Shown here piece after piece: positions 1 to 8,034 of a stretch of 64,000 nt of DNA. The notes below the pieces were generated by a model. It did no database searches. It saw only the letters and a program-made list of their open reading frames with translations, and was not told the origin of the DNA. Position numbers and translations under genes: made by a program. Origin of the DNA: Lachnospiraceae bacterium UBA7086. GTDB lineage: Bacteria; Bacillota; Clostridia; Lachnospirales; Lachnospiraceae. The stretch is from positions 1 to 64,000 of the forward strand of contig DKZA01000036.1 of the NCBI GenBank assembly GCA_002492525.1, in the 5' to 3' direction. Position 1 is the stretch's first letter, and each line of letters starts with the position of its first letter.

Positions 1-38
1 CTCGCAAAGTTAATTTGCGAAGCAAATTAACTTTTTTT
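1..38 (+). terminator. Palindromic repeat copy A, terminator-like
   Basis: A perfect 12-bp stem (7-18 with 22-33) closes on a GAA loop and runs into seven T residues (32-38), so on the plus strand it reads as an intrinsic terminator for a gene left of the window. It also supplies the last codons and the TAA stop of the minus-strand TetR gene. It is the short form of a repeat family seen again near 0.8, 1.5, 28.0 and 38.3 kb. Confidence 0.7.
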
Positions 39-635
39 GTAGGTAATCTTTTTTAACATATTCAGGTAAGAAGCAGTTTCCTCATACAACATTTCCGGGT
101 GGAAAGAAGAATCTTGAAAACGTGCGTCCATTAAGCCGTCCAGGGTGTAATCAAGCATTTCGTCAAGTTTATCAAAGTCAACATCTTCCTGAAACAGAGC
201 GTGGTCCGTCTGATTTTTTAAGACGGCGTATACATCATTTAATACATTGCGCTGCCGTTCAATGGCAGAAAGAGCTTCTCCTACATTTTCCCGGCGGCAG
301 CGGTTTAAAAACAGCTGCATATAAGGATAGTTTTTGAGTACCTGCATCTTGGCAAATTCCATTTGTTTACGGAGTTCAAAATAATCGGTCGTGGTGGAAG
401 ATACACCGCTGGTCAGTTCCAGTTTCATGAATCTGACACTGTAGTCGTAGAGAAAAGTATAGAGTCCAAGCTTACTTCCAAAGTAGTGAAATAAAAGTCC
501 TTTGCTGATTCCAGCTTCTGTTACGATGTCGTCTGTGCTGGCATGTTTATAGCCGCCCATGGAAAAAACTTTGAGAGCAGCATTGATCATGCGGTCCTGT
601 TTTTCTTTCTTTAAATCAAAAAATTTCTCGTTCAT
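27..635 (-). CDS. TetR/AcrR family transcriptional regulator
   Basis: This 202-residue protein has the size and layout of a TetR repressor. An N-terminal helix-turn-helix lies at about residues 15-60, with the family-typical ISKGLLFHYFGSK stretch, followed by a helical ligand-binding domain that is not recognisable beyond the family. A Shine-Dalgarno GGGGAG precedes the ATG at 635. The gene is transcribed leftwards from a good promoter at 680-708, and an inverted repeat sits just after the predicted start site, which suggests autorepression. No divergent efflux pump is adjacent, so the ligand and targets are unknown. The C-terminal lysine-rich end is encoded by the terminator-like repeat at the window edge. 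Confidence 0.9.
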   Translation of the reverse strand: MNEKFFDLKKEKQDRMINAALKVFSMGGYKHASTDDIVTEAGISKGLLFHYFGSKLGLYTFLYDYSVRFMKLELTSGVSSTTTDYFELRKQMEFAKMQVLKNYPYMQLFLNRCRRENVGEALSAIERQRNVLNDVYAVLKNQTDHALFQEDVDFDKLDEMLDYTLDGLMDARFQDSSFHPEMLYEETASYLNMLKKITYKKS

Positions 636-657
636 GTTCTCCCCGATTCTACAAAAG

Positions 658-708
658 TTGACCTTTTTGGTCGATTTATACTATATCACAAATTTTTGTA
701 GGATTCAA
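658..708 (-). promoter_or_regulatory. Promoter and probable TetR operator
   Basis: On the minus strand TTGAAT (703-708) and TATAGT (680-685) are separated by 17 bp, a strong sigma-A-type promoter. Directly downstream is TTGACC-TTTTT-GGTCGA (658-674), an inverted repeat with one mismatch that resembles TetR-family operators. Its position over the transcription start fits autorepression; that function is inferred. Confidence 0.65.
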
Positions 709-790
709 TGATATGTGAAAAACTAGTTTATAGAAAAATTTCAGGTACAAGATGTTGTGGATGCGGTTGTTCGCTTTGAGAAGGCGGGGT

Positions 791-880
791 GAGAAGCGGA
801 CCTCGAAAAGTTAATTCCGTAAGGAAAAGATAGACTTTATGTTCCATAAAAGTTAATTCCGTAAGGAATTTACTTTTTTT
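791..880 (+). repeat. Palindromic repeat copy B (degenerate, double)
   Basis: Two tandem versions of the 3' hairpin of the repeat family lie in the 320-bp gap between the TetR gene and the next gene. Each begins AAGTTAATTCCGTAAGGAA, and the second ends in a run of T (873-879). An AGCGGACCTCG fragment of the upstream hairpin is retained. No gene is seen in this gap. A possible -10 (TATAAT, 919-924) for the following gene lies after it. Confidence 0.6.
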
Positions 881-954
881 GTACATATTCCCTTTTCATT
901 TTCACAAAATAGTATTAATATAATGGTATAACAGACGGTGAAAGGAGAACACTG

Positions 955-1329
955 ATGGCGAAGAAATTTGGTAAATTTTTAATGGTAACAGCGGCTCTTA
1001 GCGCCGTAGCGGCGGGAGCATATTATTATCTCAAGAGTAAAGATGCTCTCGTGGATGATGATTTTGACGATGATGACGACTTTGATAATTTTGACGAGGA
1101 TCTGGATGAAGAGGGAGCGGCCAAAGATGCAGACCGTAACTATGTGGATTTAGATCTCCAGAAGGCTGACGATTTCAAAGAGGGTATCAGCGCAGTGCAA
1201 GCCGATGTGTCCGAGAAAGTTGTGGGCGGTGCCAAAGAAGCGGCACAGAAGGTCGAGGAGAAAGTAGAAGAAAAGGTAGAAGAGTTCTTCGACGATGATG
1301 ACAGCGATGGTTCCATGGATGCAATGTAG
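955..1329 (+). CDS. Small membrane-anchored acidic protein, function unknown
   Basis: The 124-residue product has a short basic N-terminus, one hydrophobic segment (about residues 8-25) and a very acidic remainder. An Asp-rich tract lies at about 34-52, a Lys/Glu helix of VEEK repeats near 97-110, and another Asp cluster follows at the end. This layout suggests a single-pass protein with a charged amphipathic tail, somewhat like YtxH-type stress proteins, but I do not recognise a family. The start is supported by AAAGGAG seven bases upstream. It stands alone, with a terminator just after it at 1381-1415. Confidence 0.75.
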   Translation: MAKKFGKFLMVTAALSAVAAGAYYYLKSKDALVDDDFDDDDDFDNFDEDLDEEGAAKDADRNYVDLDLQKADDFKEGISAVQADVSEKVVGGAKEAAQKVEEKVEEKVEEFFDDDDSDGSMDAM

Positions 1330-1380
1330 GCTTGGGCGTTACGGTTATTTTGGATAACAGTTAAGAAAGTAAAGACCAAA

Positions 1381-1415
1381 AGGCGATCCGGTTACTTTAA
1401 CCAGACCGCCTTTTT
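1381..1415 (+). terminator. Intrinsic terminator after the acidic protein gene
   Basis: AGGCG and CCGGTT pair with AACCAG and CGCCT around a short TACTT loop, and the stem runs directly into TTTTT (1411-1415). Confidence 0.75.
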
Positions 1416-1434
1416 AAGTATGCTTTCAGTTATA

Positions 1435-1534
1435 TCGGAGGCCGCGAAGCGGATCTCGCAAGTTCAACACTTCCGCTTATTCGAGGCCGCGAAGCGGTCC
1501 TCGCAAGGTTAATTCCGAAGGAATTTACCTTTTT
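1435..1534 (+). repeat. Palindromic repeat copy C (two units)
   Basis: The first unit carries GGCCGCGAAGCGGATCTCGC. The second carries CCGCTTATTCGAGG, a CCGC-GAA-GCGG hairpin and the terminator-like hairpin GGTTAATTCC/GGAATTTACC followed by TTTTT. It lies between convergent genes and overlaps the 3' end of the minus-strand gene at 1509, whose last residues it encodes. It is the best-preserved copy of the family. Confidence 0.7.
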
Positions 1535-2282
1535 GGTAGGGCGGATCCGCCGGATAACCGCCTTTTAGTTTCTGCATACCGCGCTGTATGGCGTCTTTGG
1601 AGTTCTTCCAGTCGGCGTCTTTGTTGCGATAATCAAATTTTTCCACCATCCAGGATACATCTTCGCTAAGCCGGGTCAGATTCTGTTCCATCAGAGGCAG
1701 CAGCATGTGATAGAAATCTGCCTTTTCTTTATCATTCAGGCGGCTGTCGGCAGCCTCGCACAAATCTCCGAAATGATGCAGGCAGAAACCTTTGCTGTTT
1801 TTTAGCTTATCGCGGAATTCCTGATCTTTTTTGTACATGACGAAGAAGGTATCCAGATAACGGTCGTAGGTGTCGGCATAACGTTTGCATATGTAGCAGG
1901 ATTCTTCTTTCTCAGCTACCCAGATACCGATGGGATTTTGCCGCTCGGTCTGTCTCTTCCATTTGTTTTTCAGAGAAGATTTCCCTGGTTTAAAGGCTTT
2001 GATCTGGCCTTGCAGTTCCCGTATCATCTGGGTGTAGTGTGTTTTCAGGATCCAGGCATTTCCCAGTGTGTTGCCATAATCAAACATTTTTTTAAAGTGA
2101 TTTCGGCAAAATCCTGCCCGGTCCGTTTGTTCCCGTACATCACTCTCCATATAGGAAGAACCGGAACCCAGAACGAAATCTAAGAGATCTTGTTCTACAT
2201 TTCGTTCGATAAAACAGAAGGGACATTCATCGTTGGCGTTCATGGCGTCGTTTAAGGGGATGGTATAAAGTTTTTCTTTCAT
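1509..2282 (-). CDS. DUF6062-like Cys-rich cytoplasmic protein
   Basis: A 257-residue soluble protein with no signal peptide or membrane segment. Its Cys/His pairs are arranged as CPFC (about residue 20), CRNH (about 59), CYIC (about 128) and CLHH (about 167), which looks like two metal-binding sites, probably zinc. The pattern and length match a family of uncharacterised Clostridia proteins that I associate with DUF6062; its function is unknown. The rest is rich in charged helices. The start has GAAAGGAGC upstream. The C-terminus (KGKFLRN) comes from the overlapping palindromic repeat, which suggests that the repeat inserted at or replaced the original gene end. Confidence 0.7.
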   Translation of the reverse strand: MKEKLYTIPLNDAMNANDECPFCFIERNVEQDLLDFVLGSGSSYMESDVREQTDRAGFCRNHFKKMFDYGNTLGNAWILKTHYTQMIRELQGQIKAFKPGKSSLKNKWKRQTERQNPIGIWVAEKEESCYICKRYADTYDRYLDTFFVMYKKDQEFRDKLKNSKGFCLHHFGDLCEAADSRLNDKEKADFYHMLLPLMEQNLTRLSEDVSWMVEKFDYRNKDADWKNSKDAIQRGMQKLKGGYPADPPYQKGKFLRN

Positions 2283-2469
2283 TGTGTATTGCTCCTTTCA
2301 CCGGGAAATAAAGCTTTTTGGGTTCCTGTCTGTTGCTTGTAACGGCCCTGAAATGTCTGATACTATTATATCACCCAAGATAAGAGAAGGAAAGCGGTCA
2401 GCAGGCATTTGCAGGGACAGATGTAACGGACAACTTATTTCATGCCGGGTGTCTGCTCTATGAAAATGG

Positions 2470-2499
2470 TTGTACAATATGGGTGGGGATTGTTATAAT
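2470..2499 (+). promoter_or_regulatory. Promoter for the Cof-type phosphatase
   Basis: TTGTAC (2470-2475) and TATAAT (2494-2499) are separated by 18 bp, about 50 bases before the start codon. Confidence 0.65.
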
Positions 2500-2547
2500 G
2501 ATAGCGGGCAATGGGCAAATTTGTGACGTTCTGGAATGGAGATTAAA

Positions 2548-3345
2548 ATGAAAGATAGAATCATCAAACTTGTGGCTACAGATCTGGATGGTACGCTGCT
2601 TAATTCACGAAAGGAAGTTCCGGCTGGATTTGAGGACTGGGTCTGTGAACACTCCGGTATTAAAACAGTGATTGCCAGCGGCAGACAGTATTATAATATA
2701 TATAAGCTGTTTCCCAAAGTTGCGGATAAAATGATCTATATTGCTGACAATGGGGGATTGGTAATCGAAAACGGGGAATTTATCTATTCCAATACCATGA
2801 GAACCGAGGCCGTGAGTGCATGTGTGGAGCGTTTCAGCATCCGGGACGGACACAGTGTTATCCTGTGCGGGGAGCAATCCGCTTATATGAAACATGGCAG
2901 TGAAGATGTAGAGAGAAATGCACATATGTATTATGAGAGACTGGCATTTGTGGATGATCTGCAAAGCTGCATGACAAAAGACAGGATCATCAAGATGGCG
3001 GTATTTATTGAAGATTATGATGCGCCCGCATATTATGCAAGATTACAGGGCATGCCGGAGGAGGTGAATGTGGTGCTGTCAGGAGACTGCTGGCTGGATG
3101 TTGCAAATCAGGAGGTCAGCAAAGGGGCAGCGCTGCAGTTTTTACAGGAACGTGATCAGATAGATGCCGATGATTGTATGGCTTTTGGAGATTTCTTAAA
3201 TGATGAGAGTATGATGCGGCAGTGTACGGAAAGTTATGCGATGAGCAATGCGCATCCCGGTTTAAAGAATGTGGCAAAACATATTGCGCCATCCAATGAG
3301 GAGGCAGGCGTGATGAAAATACTATCAGGAATTGGCGGCGGGTAA
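2548..3345 (+). CDS. Cof-type HAD-IIB phosphatase
   Basis: The N-terminus carries HAD motif I (DLDGTLLNS, about residues 12-20), followed by TVIASGR (motif II), a C2B-type cap, a lysine near residue 190 (motif III region), and GDFLNDESMM (motif IV, metal-binding Asp residues). At 265 residues this is the usual length for Cof/YkrA-type hydrolases, which dephosphorylate sugar phosphates or nucleotides; the substrate cannot be told from sequence. I chose the ATG at 2548 because GGAG lies six bases upstream. An ATG 12 bases earlier has no ribosome-binding site. A terminator overlaps its stop codon, so it is monocistronic. Confidence 0.85.
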   Translation: MKDRIIKLVATDLDGTLLNSRKEVPAGFEDWVCEHSGIKTVIASGRQYYNIYKLFPKVADKMIYIADNGGLVIENGEFIYSNTMRTEAVSACVERFSIRDGHSVILCGEQSAYMKHGSEDVERNAHMYYERLAFVDDLQSCMTKDRIIKMAVFIEDYDAPAYYARLQGMPEEVNVVLSGDCWLDVANQEVSKGAALQFLQERDQIDADDCMAFGDFLNDESMMRQCTESYAMSNAHPGLKNVAKHIAPSNEEAGVMKILSGIGGG

Positions 3346-3356
3346 GCCGCCTTTTT
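3334..3356 (+). terminator. Terminator overlapping the stop codon
   Basis: GGCGGC (3334-3339) pairs with GCCGCC (3346-3351) and is followed by TTTTT. The TAA stop of the phosphatase lies in the loop. Confidence 0.75.
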
Positions 3357-3406
3357 CAATTCCGGAAAGGAAGGAAGACGGCGGAATATTTTGTTAACAT
3401 AATTCC

Positions 3407-3435
3407 TTGTTATTTCATTACAAATGTCATATAAT
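3407..3435 (+). promoter_or_regulatory. Promoter for the AbrB/SARP-like genes
   Basis: TTGTTA (3407-3412) and TATAAT (3430-3435) are separated by 17 bp. Downstream the ribosome-binding region is duplicated: ATGGAGGA occurs at both 3471-3478 and 3488-3495. Confidence 0.6.
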
Positions 3436-3504
3436 TTATGTAAACCACCATACTATTTTAATAATTATGTATGGAGGAAATAAATTATATGGAGGAGAAA
3501 TAAA

Positions 3505-3777
3505 ATGAAAGTACAAGTAAAAAAGGGAGGTATGATCAGTCTTCCCAGGCAGGCTATGAAAGCACACGGTATTAAGGAGCAGGATTTCCTGGAGTGGAGT
3601 CTGACGCAGTCCGGTATTCTGTTTACAAAAATTTCTCTGGCAGATCCTTTGGCAGAGTCTAAAAAAAATGGAGACACAGATAGCATGTTTTGGCAGATTC
3701 AGTCTTTACCAACACGGAAAGTATCATCCGATGAAAAACAAAAAGGCGGAAGAGATGCTTTCTTATCTGTGCTGTAA
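3505..3777 (+). CDS. AbrB/SpoVT-like DNA-binding domain, out of frame with the next gene
   Basis: Residues 1-45 (MKVQVKKGGMISLPRQAMKA and onward to GILFTKI) fit the swapped-hairpin AbrB/MazE/SpoVT fold: a basic K-GG-x-I-x-(L/I)-P start, a helix, and a short final strand. After about residue 52 the reading frame enters DNA that encodes a SARP domain in the next frame, so the last 35 residues are probably not native. The switch coincides with a run of eight A residues (3661-3668). A strong GGAGGAG lies eight bases before the ATG. The natural product may be a fused AbrB-SARP regulator made by slippage, or this may be a mutated gene. Confidence 0.55.
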   Translation: MKVQVKKGGMISLPRQAMKAHGIKEQDFLEWSLTQSGILFTKISLADPLAESKKNGDTDSMFWQIQSLPTRKVSSDEKQKGGRDAFLSVL

Positions 3778-4207
3778 TGGAGGCAGACCGGTGAAGAAAC
3801 GAATGTTGGAGGAACTGCTGTGGCCGGAGGCTGAAAGGGGAAGAGCCAGGGACAGCCTGTATAAAGTATGCAGCTTCTTAAATGAATGGCAGGAGCATGA
3901 GGGCATAAAACTGCCGCTTGCCATATATCGGGAAGAAATCTATCTGGATACGGAGCTGATAGAGTTGGATCTGCAGGAGTTTCTTAAGTGTTTCGACAGT
4001 AAGGCTGTGGAGGACTGGGAAAGGGCGGAACGGCTTTATACGGCTCCGCTTTTGTTTGAGAATAGTTACGAGTGGGTGGAGGATTATGAGGCTGTCTATG
4101 ATATGGCATATTATGAGGTGCTTGGCAGACTCTCGGATCACCATGAAAAACAGGGCAATAAAGACAAGTGGCTCTATTACAAAGGAAAGCTGAAAGGATT
4201 CCGATAA
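3668..4207 (+). CDS. SARP/BTAD-type transcriptional regulator domain
   Basis: The protein starts with a winged-helix pattern typical of SARP/AfsR regulators: CFGRFSLY, then KAEEMLSYL, then LEELLWPE and a helix ending in FLNEW. A shorter helical BTAD-like region follows (LDTELIELDLQEFLKCF and later helices). The ATG at 3668 is the end of the A8 run and has no convincing ribosome-binding site, so it probably is not initiated independently. It is more likely the second half of a protein begun at 3505 and reached by a frame change in the A8 tract. It precedes the RhiA-like gene and may regulate it; this is inferred from position only. Confidence 0.65.
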   Translation: METQIACFGRFSLYQHGKYHPMKNKKAEEMLSYLCCNGGRPVKKRMLEELLWPEAERGRARDSLYKVCSFLNEWQEHEGIKLPLAIYREEIYLDTELIELDLQEFLKCFDSKAVEDWERAERLYTAPLLFENSYEWVEDYEAVYDMAYYEVLGRLSDHHEKQGNKDKWLYYKGKLKGFR

Positions 4208-4324
4208 GTTTCCGGTCTGTTTCTGGAAACTTTCCGGTTCCTTGTGCTACACTGGCTTCATCAGACAGGAAGCGCAGCTGCTCAGACGTTTGAAAAATAT
4301 TAAATAAAATGGAGGAAATCAATT

Positions 4325-4936
4325 ATGGCAACACCTTATGTACTTAATGTAGACCACCAGGGGACATCCTGTGGAGATTTCTGTATCTATCAGACTTACG
4401 ATGATCAGGATGAGGATATCCGCTCTCTGGTATGGTTCAGCAAAACTGCACATCCCGGAACCAAAATAAAGTTTGGATGGGAAATTGACTATAGCTTCGC
4501 ATGGTGTGAAGAAGGTACTCTGGAACCCGGTGTGGTATTCCATGCATCAGAAGTCAGGAAAGCCGACCCTTCAGATGTGACACGCAATTCCATCGCTTTC
4601 AAGCGGGAAGACGGGGCATATCACTTTGTAGAATCCGATCACAAGACGACCCAGGGCAAACTGGGTATCAGATGTGACGGCTCTATTCCGGCAGGCAAGG
4701 CATCCATCGGCATCGGTATGTCCGGCAATCCTGTATTTGCGAGACCGGCAGATCCTAATCTGCAGTATACTTTCGGTCTGCATCCGAAGTATTGGATCGC
4801 GTTCGGTGATTTTGAGGAGGGTGAGGTTATCGATCTTAACCGCATGACCCAGAGATATGAGATTAAATTCCCGGTCAATCAATACGAGAGATCTATCAGA
4901 CTCACAGCCAATAACACGTGGGAAGCGACTGATTAA
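4325..4936 (+). CDS. RhiA-like secreted-type beta-rich protein, function unknown
   Basis: This 203-residue protein is rich in Asp, aromatic and Gly residues and appears mostly beta. It has no signal peptide, transmembrane helix or catalytic motif that I can see. Stretches such as the N-terminal FCIYQTY, SLVWFSK, a WEIDYSF segment and SIGIGMSGNPVF resemble my recollection of the RhiA family (first known from a Rhizobium quorum-controlled rhizosphere protein). That link is tentative. GGAGGA lies eight bases upstream of the ATG. The gene directly follows the AbrB/SARP-like regulator and ends in a strong terminator, which suggests a two-part regulator/target unit. Confidence 0.6.
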   Translation: MATPYVLNVDHQGTSCGDFCIYQTYDDQDEDIRSLVWFSKTAHPGTKIKFGWEIDYSFAWCEEGTLEPGVVFHASEVRKADPSDVTRNSIAFKREDGAYHFVESDHKTTQGKLGIRCDGSIPAGKASIGIGMSGNPVFARPADPNLQYTFGLHPKYWIAFGDFEEGEVIDLNRMTQRYEIKFPVNQYERSIRLTANNTWEATD

Positions 4937-4961
4937 AGGGCGTATAAGGTAAAGGATGGAG

Positions 4962-4995
4962 GGACCGGCAGAGTTATGGACTGCCGGTCCTTCTC
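4962..4995 (+). terminator. Strong intrinsic terminator
   Basis: A perfect 10-bp stem, GGACCGGCAG (4962-4971) with CTGCCGGTCC (4981-4990), has a 9-nt loop and is followed by TTCTCTATTC. Confidence 0.75.
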
Positions 4996-5083
4996 TATTC
5001 TATCGGTTGGTGTCTGACAGAGCATATCAGAGGACCGTGTAACGGAAAACACAGAGAGAGGCAGTTGGAAACGGAGGAAAACT

Positions 5084-6820
5084 ATGATATTAGATAACAA
5101 CAATTATGTGGAGGGCGTAGAGAAGAGTGCTCTTGAAAGAGCGGTGGAACAAAACAGCTTGTTGACTTGGCAGGATAACAGCAGATGGTTTTATAAGAGG
5201 TGGCGCGGACTCACGGAAGTGGCCGAAGATATGGACAAACTGGAAACAAAGCTGCAGAAACATTTGAGGGATGAGTTGGAACAATACAAAGATTCCTATG
5301 AAAAAGGACACTGCTATTATCCTACCAGTGTTTTGTTTACAAAGTATAAGGAAGAACTGGACAGAGAGGATAATGTGCTGATGACGGCATTTCGCAAACT
5401 GCCCAAATGCGGGCTGCTTCATGTTCACAGCGCAGCGGCGCTCTCCGTGGAGGGATTGCTGGAACTTCTGAAAGTATGGTCCGGTCCGGAAATTTATATT
5501 CAGACTGTGGGAGAGAAGAAGGGCGTCATGTTCTATCAATCTGATCTGGAAAGGGAAAGAAAGGAAAAGACAGGAAAATACGGAAACGAGAGTTCCGTGC
5601 AGTCTTTGCAGTCGTTTTTTTGTCACGGGGGAGAGCAGCATCTTAAGAGATGGCTCACGATAGGGGAACATACGAACGACGTCAAGTATATTTGGGAGGA
5701 ATTTGATGCTATTTTTCTACGGACGGAAAGTCTGTTTTCAGATAAGAATTTCTATTATGAATACCATTACAGATTCTTCCTGGAATGTCTGGCAGACAGG
5801 ATCGATTATGTGGAGCTGCGGTGCGGTTTCCAGAATTTTACGAACGGTGCGGGCAGCGGCGGGAAAGATGTGGTTTTGGATCTGTCCCCTGAGTTTTTGG
5901 ATCAGCTGATACGTGCCAAGGATGCGGCGGTACAGAAGTATCAGGAAACAGAGGATCCAGGGAAATGGGAGCTGCCCTATGGCGATATGAACCTGGGCGT
6001 AATCCTGTGCGCAAGGCGCAGCCTGGATGCCGAGGACGAGAAGGAGAGAACCAAACTTCTGAAAAAAATAGATACGGCTATCTTCTGGAAAGAGGGGTCT
6101 TACGGTCAGCTGATCAAAGGGTTTGATTTTGTCAGCGAGGAAGATAAAGGGCAGACCAGTTATAGTTATTATCAGAAGATATTTTATGGAGAAATCATGA
6201 GCGGATATAAAAAGAAATCCGTGGAGGAACAAGCCTTTTCCATGTTGAAAACGCCTGATCTGGAAAAGGTATGCCGGGTGGATAAAATCGACTTAATGCT
6301 CCATGCCGGAGAAAGTCTGTGGATGTGGAAGGATAATATCCTGGATGCAAAGATTGCCTCTAAAAGCAGGATAGGGCACGGTTTTCAGATGCTGGTATAT
6401 CCGGGCGCCCTGTGGGAATATCTGTCCGAATCCTATAACGGGATGCCCAAAGGACCGGTACTGGAAGTGTGTCCGATCAGCAATCAGATGCTCCGGTATT
6501 TTCCGGATATCAGAAATCATTATGCCCTTATCCTCATGAAGATGGGCGTACCTTGTGTTATTAGTAATGATGATCCGCAGATTCTGGAAAATCCGGGACT
6601 TTCTTATGATTTCTGGGAAATGTATATGGCGTCGGACGGCAGGCTGATGTTGATCAAAGGGCTTGTATTCACGGCATTTGTATTTCAGTATCAGGACAGG
6701 ATATCAAAGCGGCTCGAGAAATGGGGTATAGGTGATTATACTGCGTGCTTAGACGAATTTCACGCAAAATACTGGATGCCTTATCTTGAGGAAATGTCTC
6801 TATATTTTGAAAGCAGATAA
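5084..6820 (+). CDS. Adenosine deaminase-like metallohydrolase (ADGF-type length)
   Basis: The catalytic layout is that of the adenosine/AMP deaminase family. A metal-binding HxH (H113, H115) sits in LLHVHSAAAL, a HAGES motif near residue 406 carries the third His and catalytic Glu, GHG lies near 430 and the SNDDP aspartates near 493. At 578 residues it is much longer than bacterial Add (about 330) and closer to the ADGF/CECR1 branch, with roughly 100 extra N-terminal residues. No signal peptide is seen, so it should act in the cytoplasm on adenosine or a related nucleoside. The true substrate is uncertain. The gene is flanked by terminators and stands alone. Confidence 0.8.
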   Translation: MILDNNNYVEGVEKSALERAVEQNSLLTWQDNSRWFYKRWRGLTEVAEDMDKLETKLQKHLRDELEQYKDSYEKGHCYYPTSVLFTKYKEELDREDNVLMTAFRKLPKCGLLHVHSAAALSVEGLLELLKVWSGPEIYIQTVGEKKGVMFYQSDLERERKEKTGKYGNESSVQSLQSFFCHGGEQHLKRWLTIGEHTNDVKYIWEEFDAIFLRTESLFSDKNFYYEYHYRFFLECLADRIDYVELRCGFQNFTNGAGSGGKDVVLDLSPEFLDQLIRAKDAAVQKYQETEDPGKWELPYGDMNLGVILCARRSLDAEDEKERTKLLKKIDTAIFWKEGSYGQLIKGFDFVSEEDKGQTSYSYYQKIFYGEIMSGYKKKSVEEQAFSMLKTPDLEKVCRVDKIDLMLHAGESLWMWKDNILDAKIASKSRIGHGFQMLVYPGALWEYLSESYNGMPKGPVLEVCPISNQMLRYFPDIRNHYALILMKMGVPCVISNDDPQILENPGLSYDFWEMYMASDGRLMLIKGLVFTAFVFQYQDRISKRLEKWGIGDYTACLDEFHAKYWMPYLEEMSLYFESR

Positions 6821-6826
6821 TAGGGG

Positions 6827-6845
6827 AGGCGGTCTGCCGCCTTTT
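6827..6845 (+). terminator. Terminator after the deaminase gene
   Basis: AGGCGG (6827-6832) pairs with CCGCCT (6837-6842) around a 4-nt loop, followed by TTTT. Confidence 0.6.
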
Positions 6846-6894
6846 CCCTATACAATCAATATCACATAGAAACCGTTTTAAAAGGGAGGAAAAT

Positions 6895-8034
6895 ATGAGA
6901 CCAATCAATATGATGATCAGTAATTATAATTACAAAAAGGGGGATGCTTCCCGTATTCAATATATTGTCATTCATTATACGGGCGGATTCGGTACGGCGA
7001 AAGATAACTGCAGATACTTCGCAGGCGGAGACAGAAAAGCATCGGCCCACTATTTCGTAGGGTATGAGGGAGAAATCTGGCAGAGTGTGGAAGATAAAAA
7101 TATAGCATGGCACTGCGGCGCCAGGAAATACAGGCACCCTGACTGCCGGAACGGCAACAGCATTGGCATCGAATTGTGTGTAAGGAAGCGCGATCAGGAC
7201 AGTAAGAGCGCGGAGGACCAGGACTGGTATTTCGAGGATGCCACGGTAGAAGCGGCGGTGGAGCTGACCAGATATCTGATGAAAAAATACAATGTGCCGG
7301 CGTCCAGAGTACTGCGGCATTATGATGTGACCGGGAAAGTGTGTCCGGCACCCTATGTACATAATACGACACAGCATACCTGGAAGGAGTTTCAGACGGC
7401 CATAAGCAGGAAGGAACGGGAGATTGACTGGCTTGCATGGATCAAGAAGCTTCTGCCTGTAATCGGTAAGTTCCTTCAGAATCTTTGGAAAGCGTTTCTT
7501 TCCGGAAAGAGGGAGCCGGAAAAGAATCTGATACCGATTATGGGCAGGTCCCAGATAAGCGCCGGCCGGATAGCCGCTTATATCATGGCCCAGAATCCTT
7601 CCGCCGCATACTGTGCGGAAAGTCTTGCGCTGATTTATATAGAAGAGGGCGCCGCTGAGGGAGTGCGGGGAGATGTGGCAGCCGCGCAGGCTATGCTGGA
7701 GACCGGTAATCTGACTTATGCAGAATCGGCGGTGACACCGGATCAGAACAATTTCTGCGGCATGGGTGTTACCCAAAACGGCATGAAAGGATGCAGCTTT
7801 AAGTCCATGCGGGACGGCGTTCGTGCACAGATACAGCATTTGAAGGCATATGCCAGCAAAGAACAGCTTTCGCAGGAATGTATCGATCCCCGGTACGATT
7901 ATGTGAAGAAGGGCTGCGCCCCTTATGTGGAGTGGCTTGGAAAGAAAGAAAATCCGGAGGGATACGGCTGGGCTTCCGGAGAAAAGTACGGATACAAAAT
8001 TCGCAGGATACTGGAGGAGATGCAAAATGTTTAG
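6895..8034 (+). CDS. N-acetylmuramoyl-L-alanine amidase with glucosaminidase domain
   Basis: Two cell-wall-cutting domains are visible. Residues about 15-160 form an amidase_2/PGRP domain (YIVIHYTGG, HYFVG, WHCGAR, GIELC, and a late RHYDVTGKVCPAP with the zinc-binding His and Cys). Residues about 215-375 match a glucosaminidase-type domain (AAQAMLETG, NNFCGMG, FKSMRDGVRAQIQHL). No signal peptide is present, as in many phage endolysins that need a holin or other export. GGGAGG precedes the ATG. The gene overlaps by 8 nt a small two-helix membrane protein gene, so the two are probably translated together. It is a prophage-type enzyme, but no other phage genes lie nearby. Confidence 0.85.
   Translation: MRPINMMISNYNYKKGDASRIQYIVIHYTGGFGTAKDNCRYFAGGDRKASAHYFVGYEGEIWQSVEDKNIAWHCGARKYRHPDCRNGNSIGIELCVRKRDQDSKSAEDQDWYFEDATVEAAVELTRYLMKKYNVPASRVLRHYDVTGKVCPAPYVHNTTQHTWKEFQTAISRKEREIDWLAWIKKLLPVIGKFLQNLWKAFLSGKREPEKNLIPIMGRSQISAGRIAAYIMAQNPSAAYCAESLALIYIEEGAAEGVRGDVAAAQAMLETGNLTYAESAVTPDQNNFCGMGVTQNGMKGCSFKSMRDGVRAQIQHLKAYASKEQLSQECIDPRYDYVKKGCAPYVEWLGKKENPEGYGWASGEKYGYKIRRILEEMQNV

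Noticed and set aside
6862..8025. Long minus-strand reading frame (387 codons) over the amidase gene
   Set aside because: It is the antisense shadow of the amidase/glucosaminidase, whose product has clear family motifs. No ribosome-binding site or recognisable domain is seen on the minus strand.
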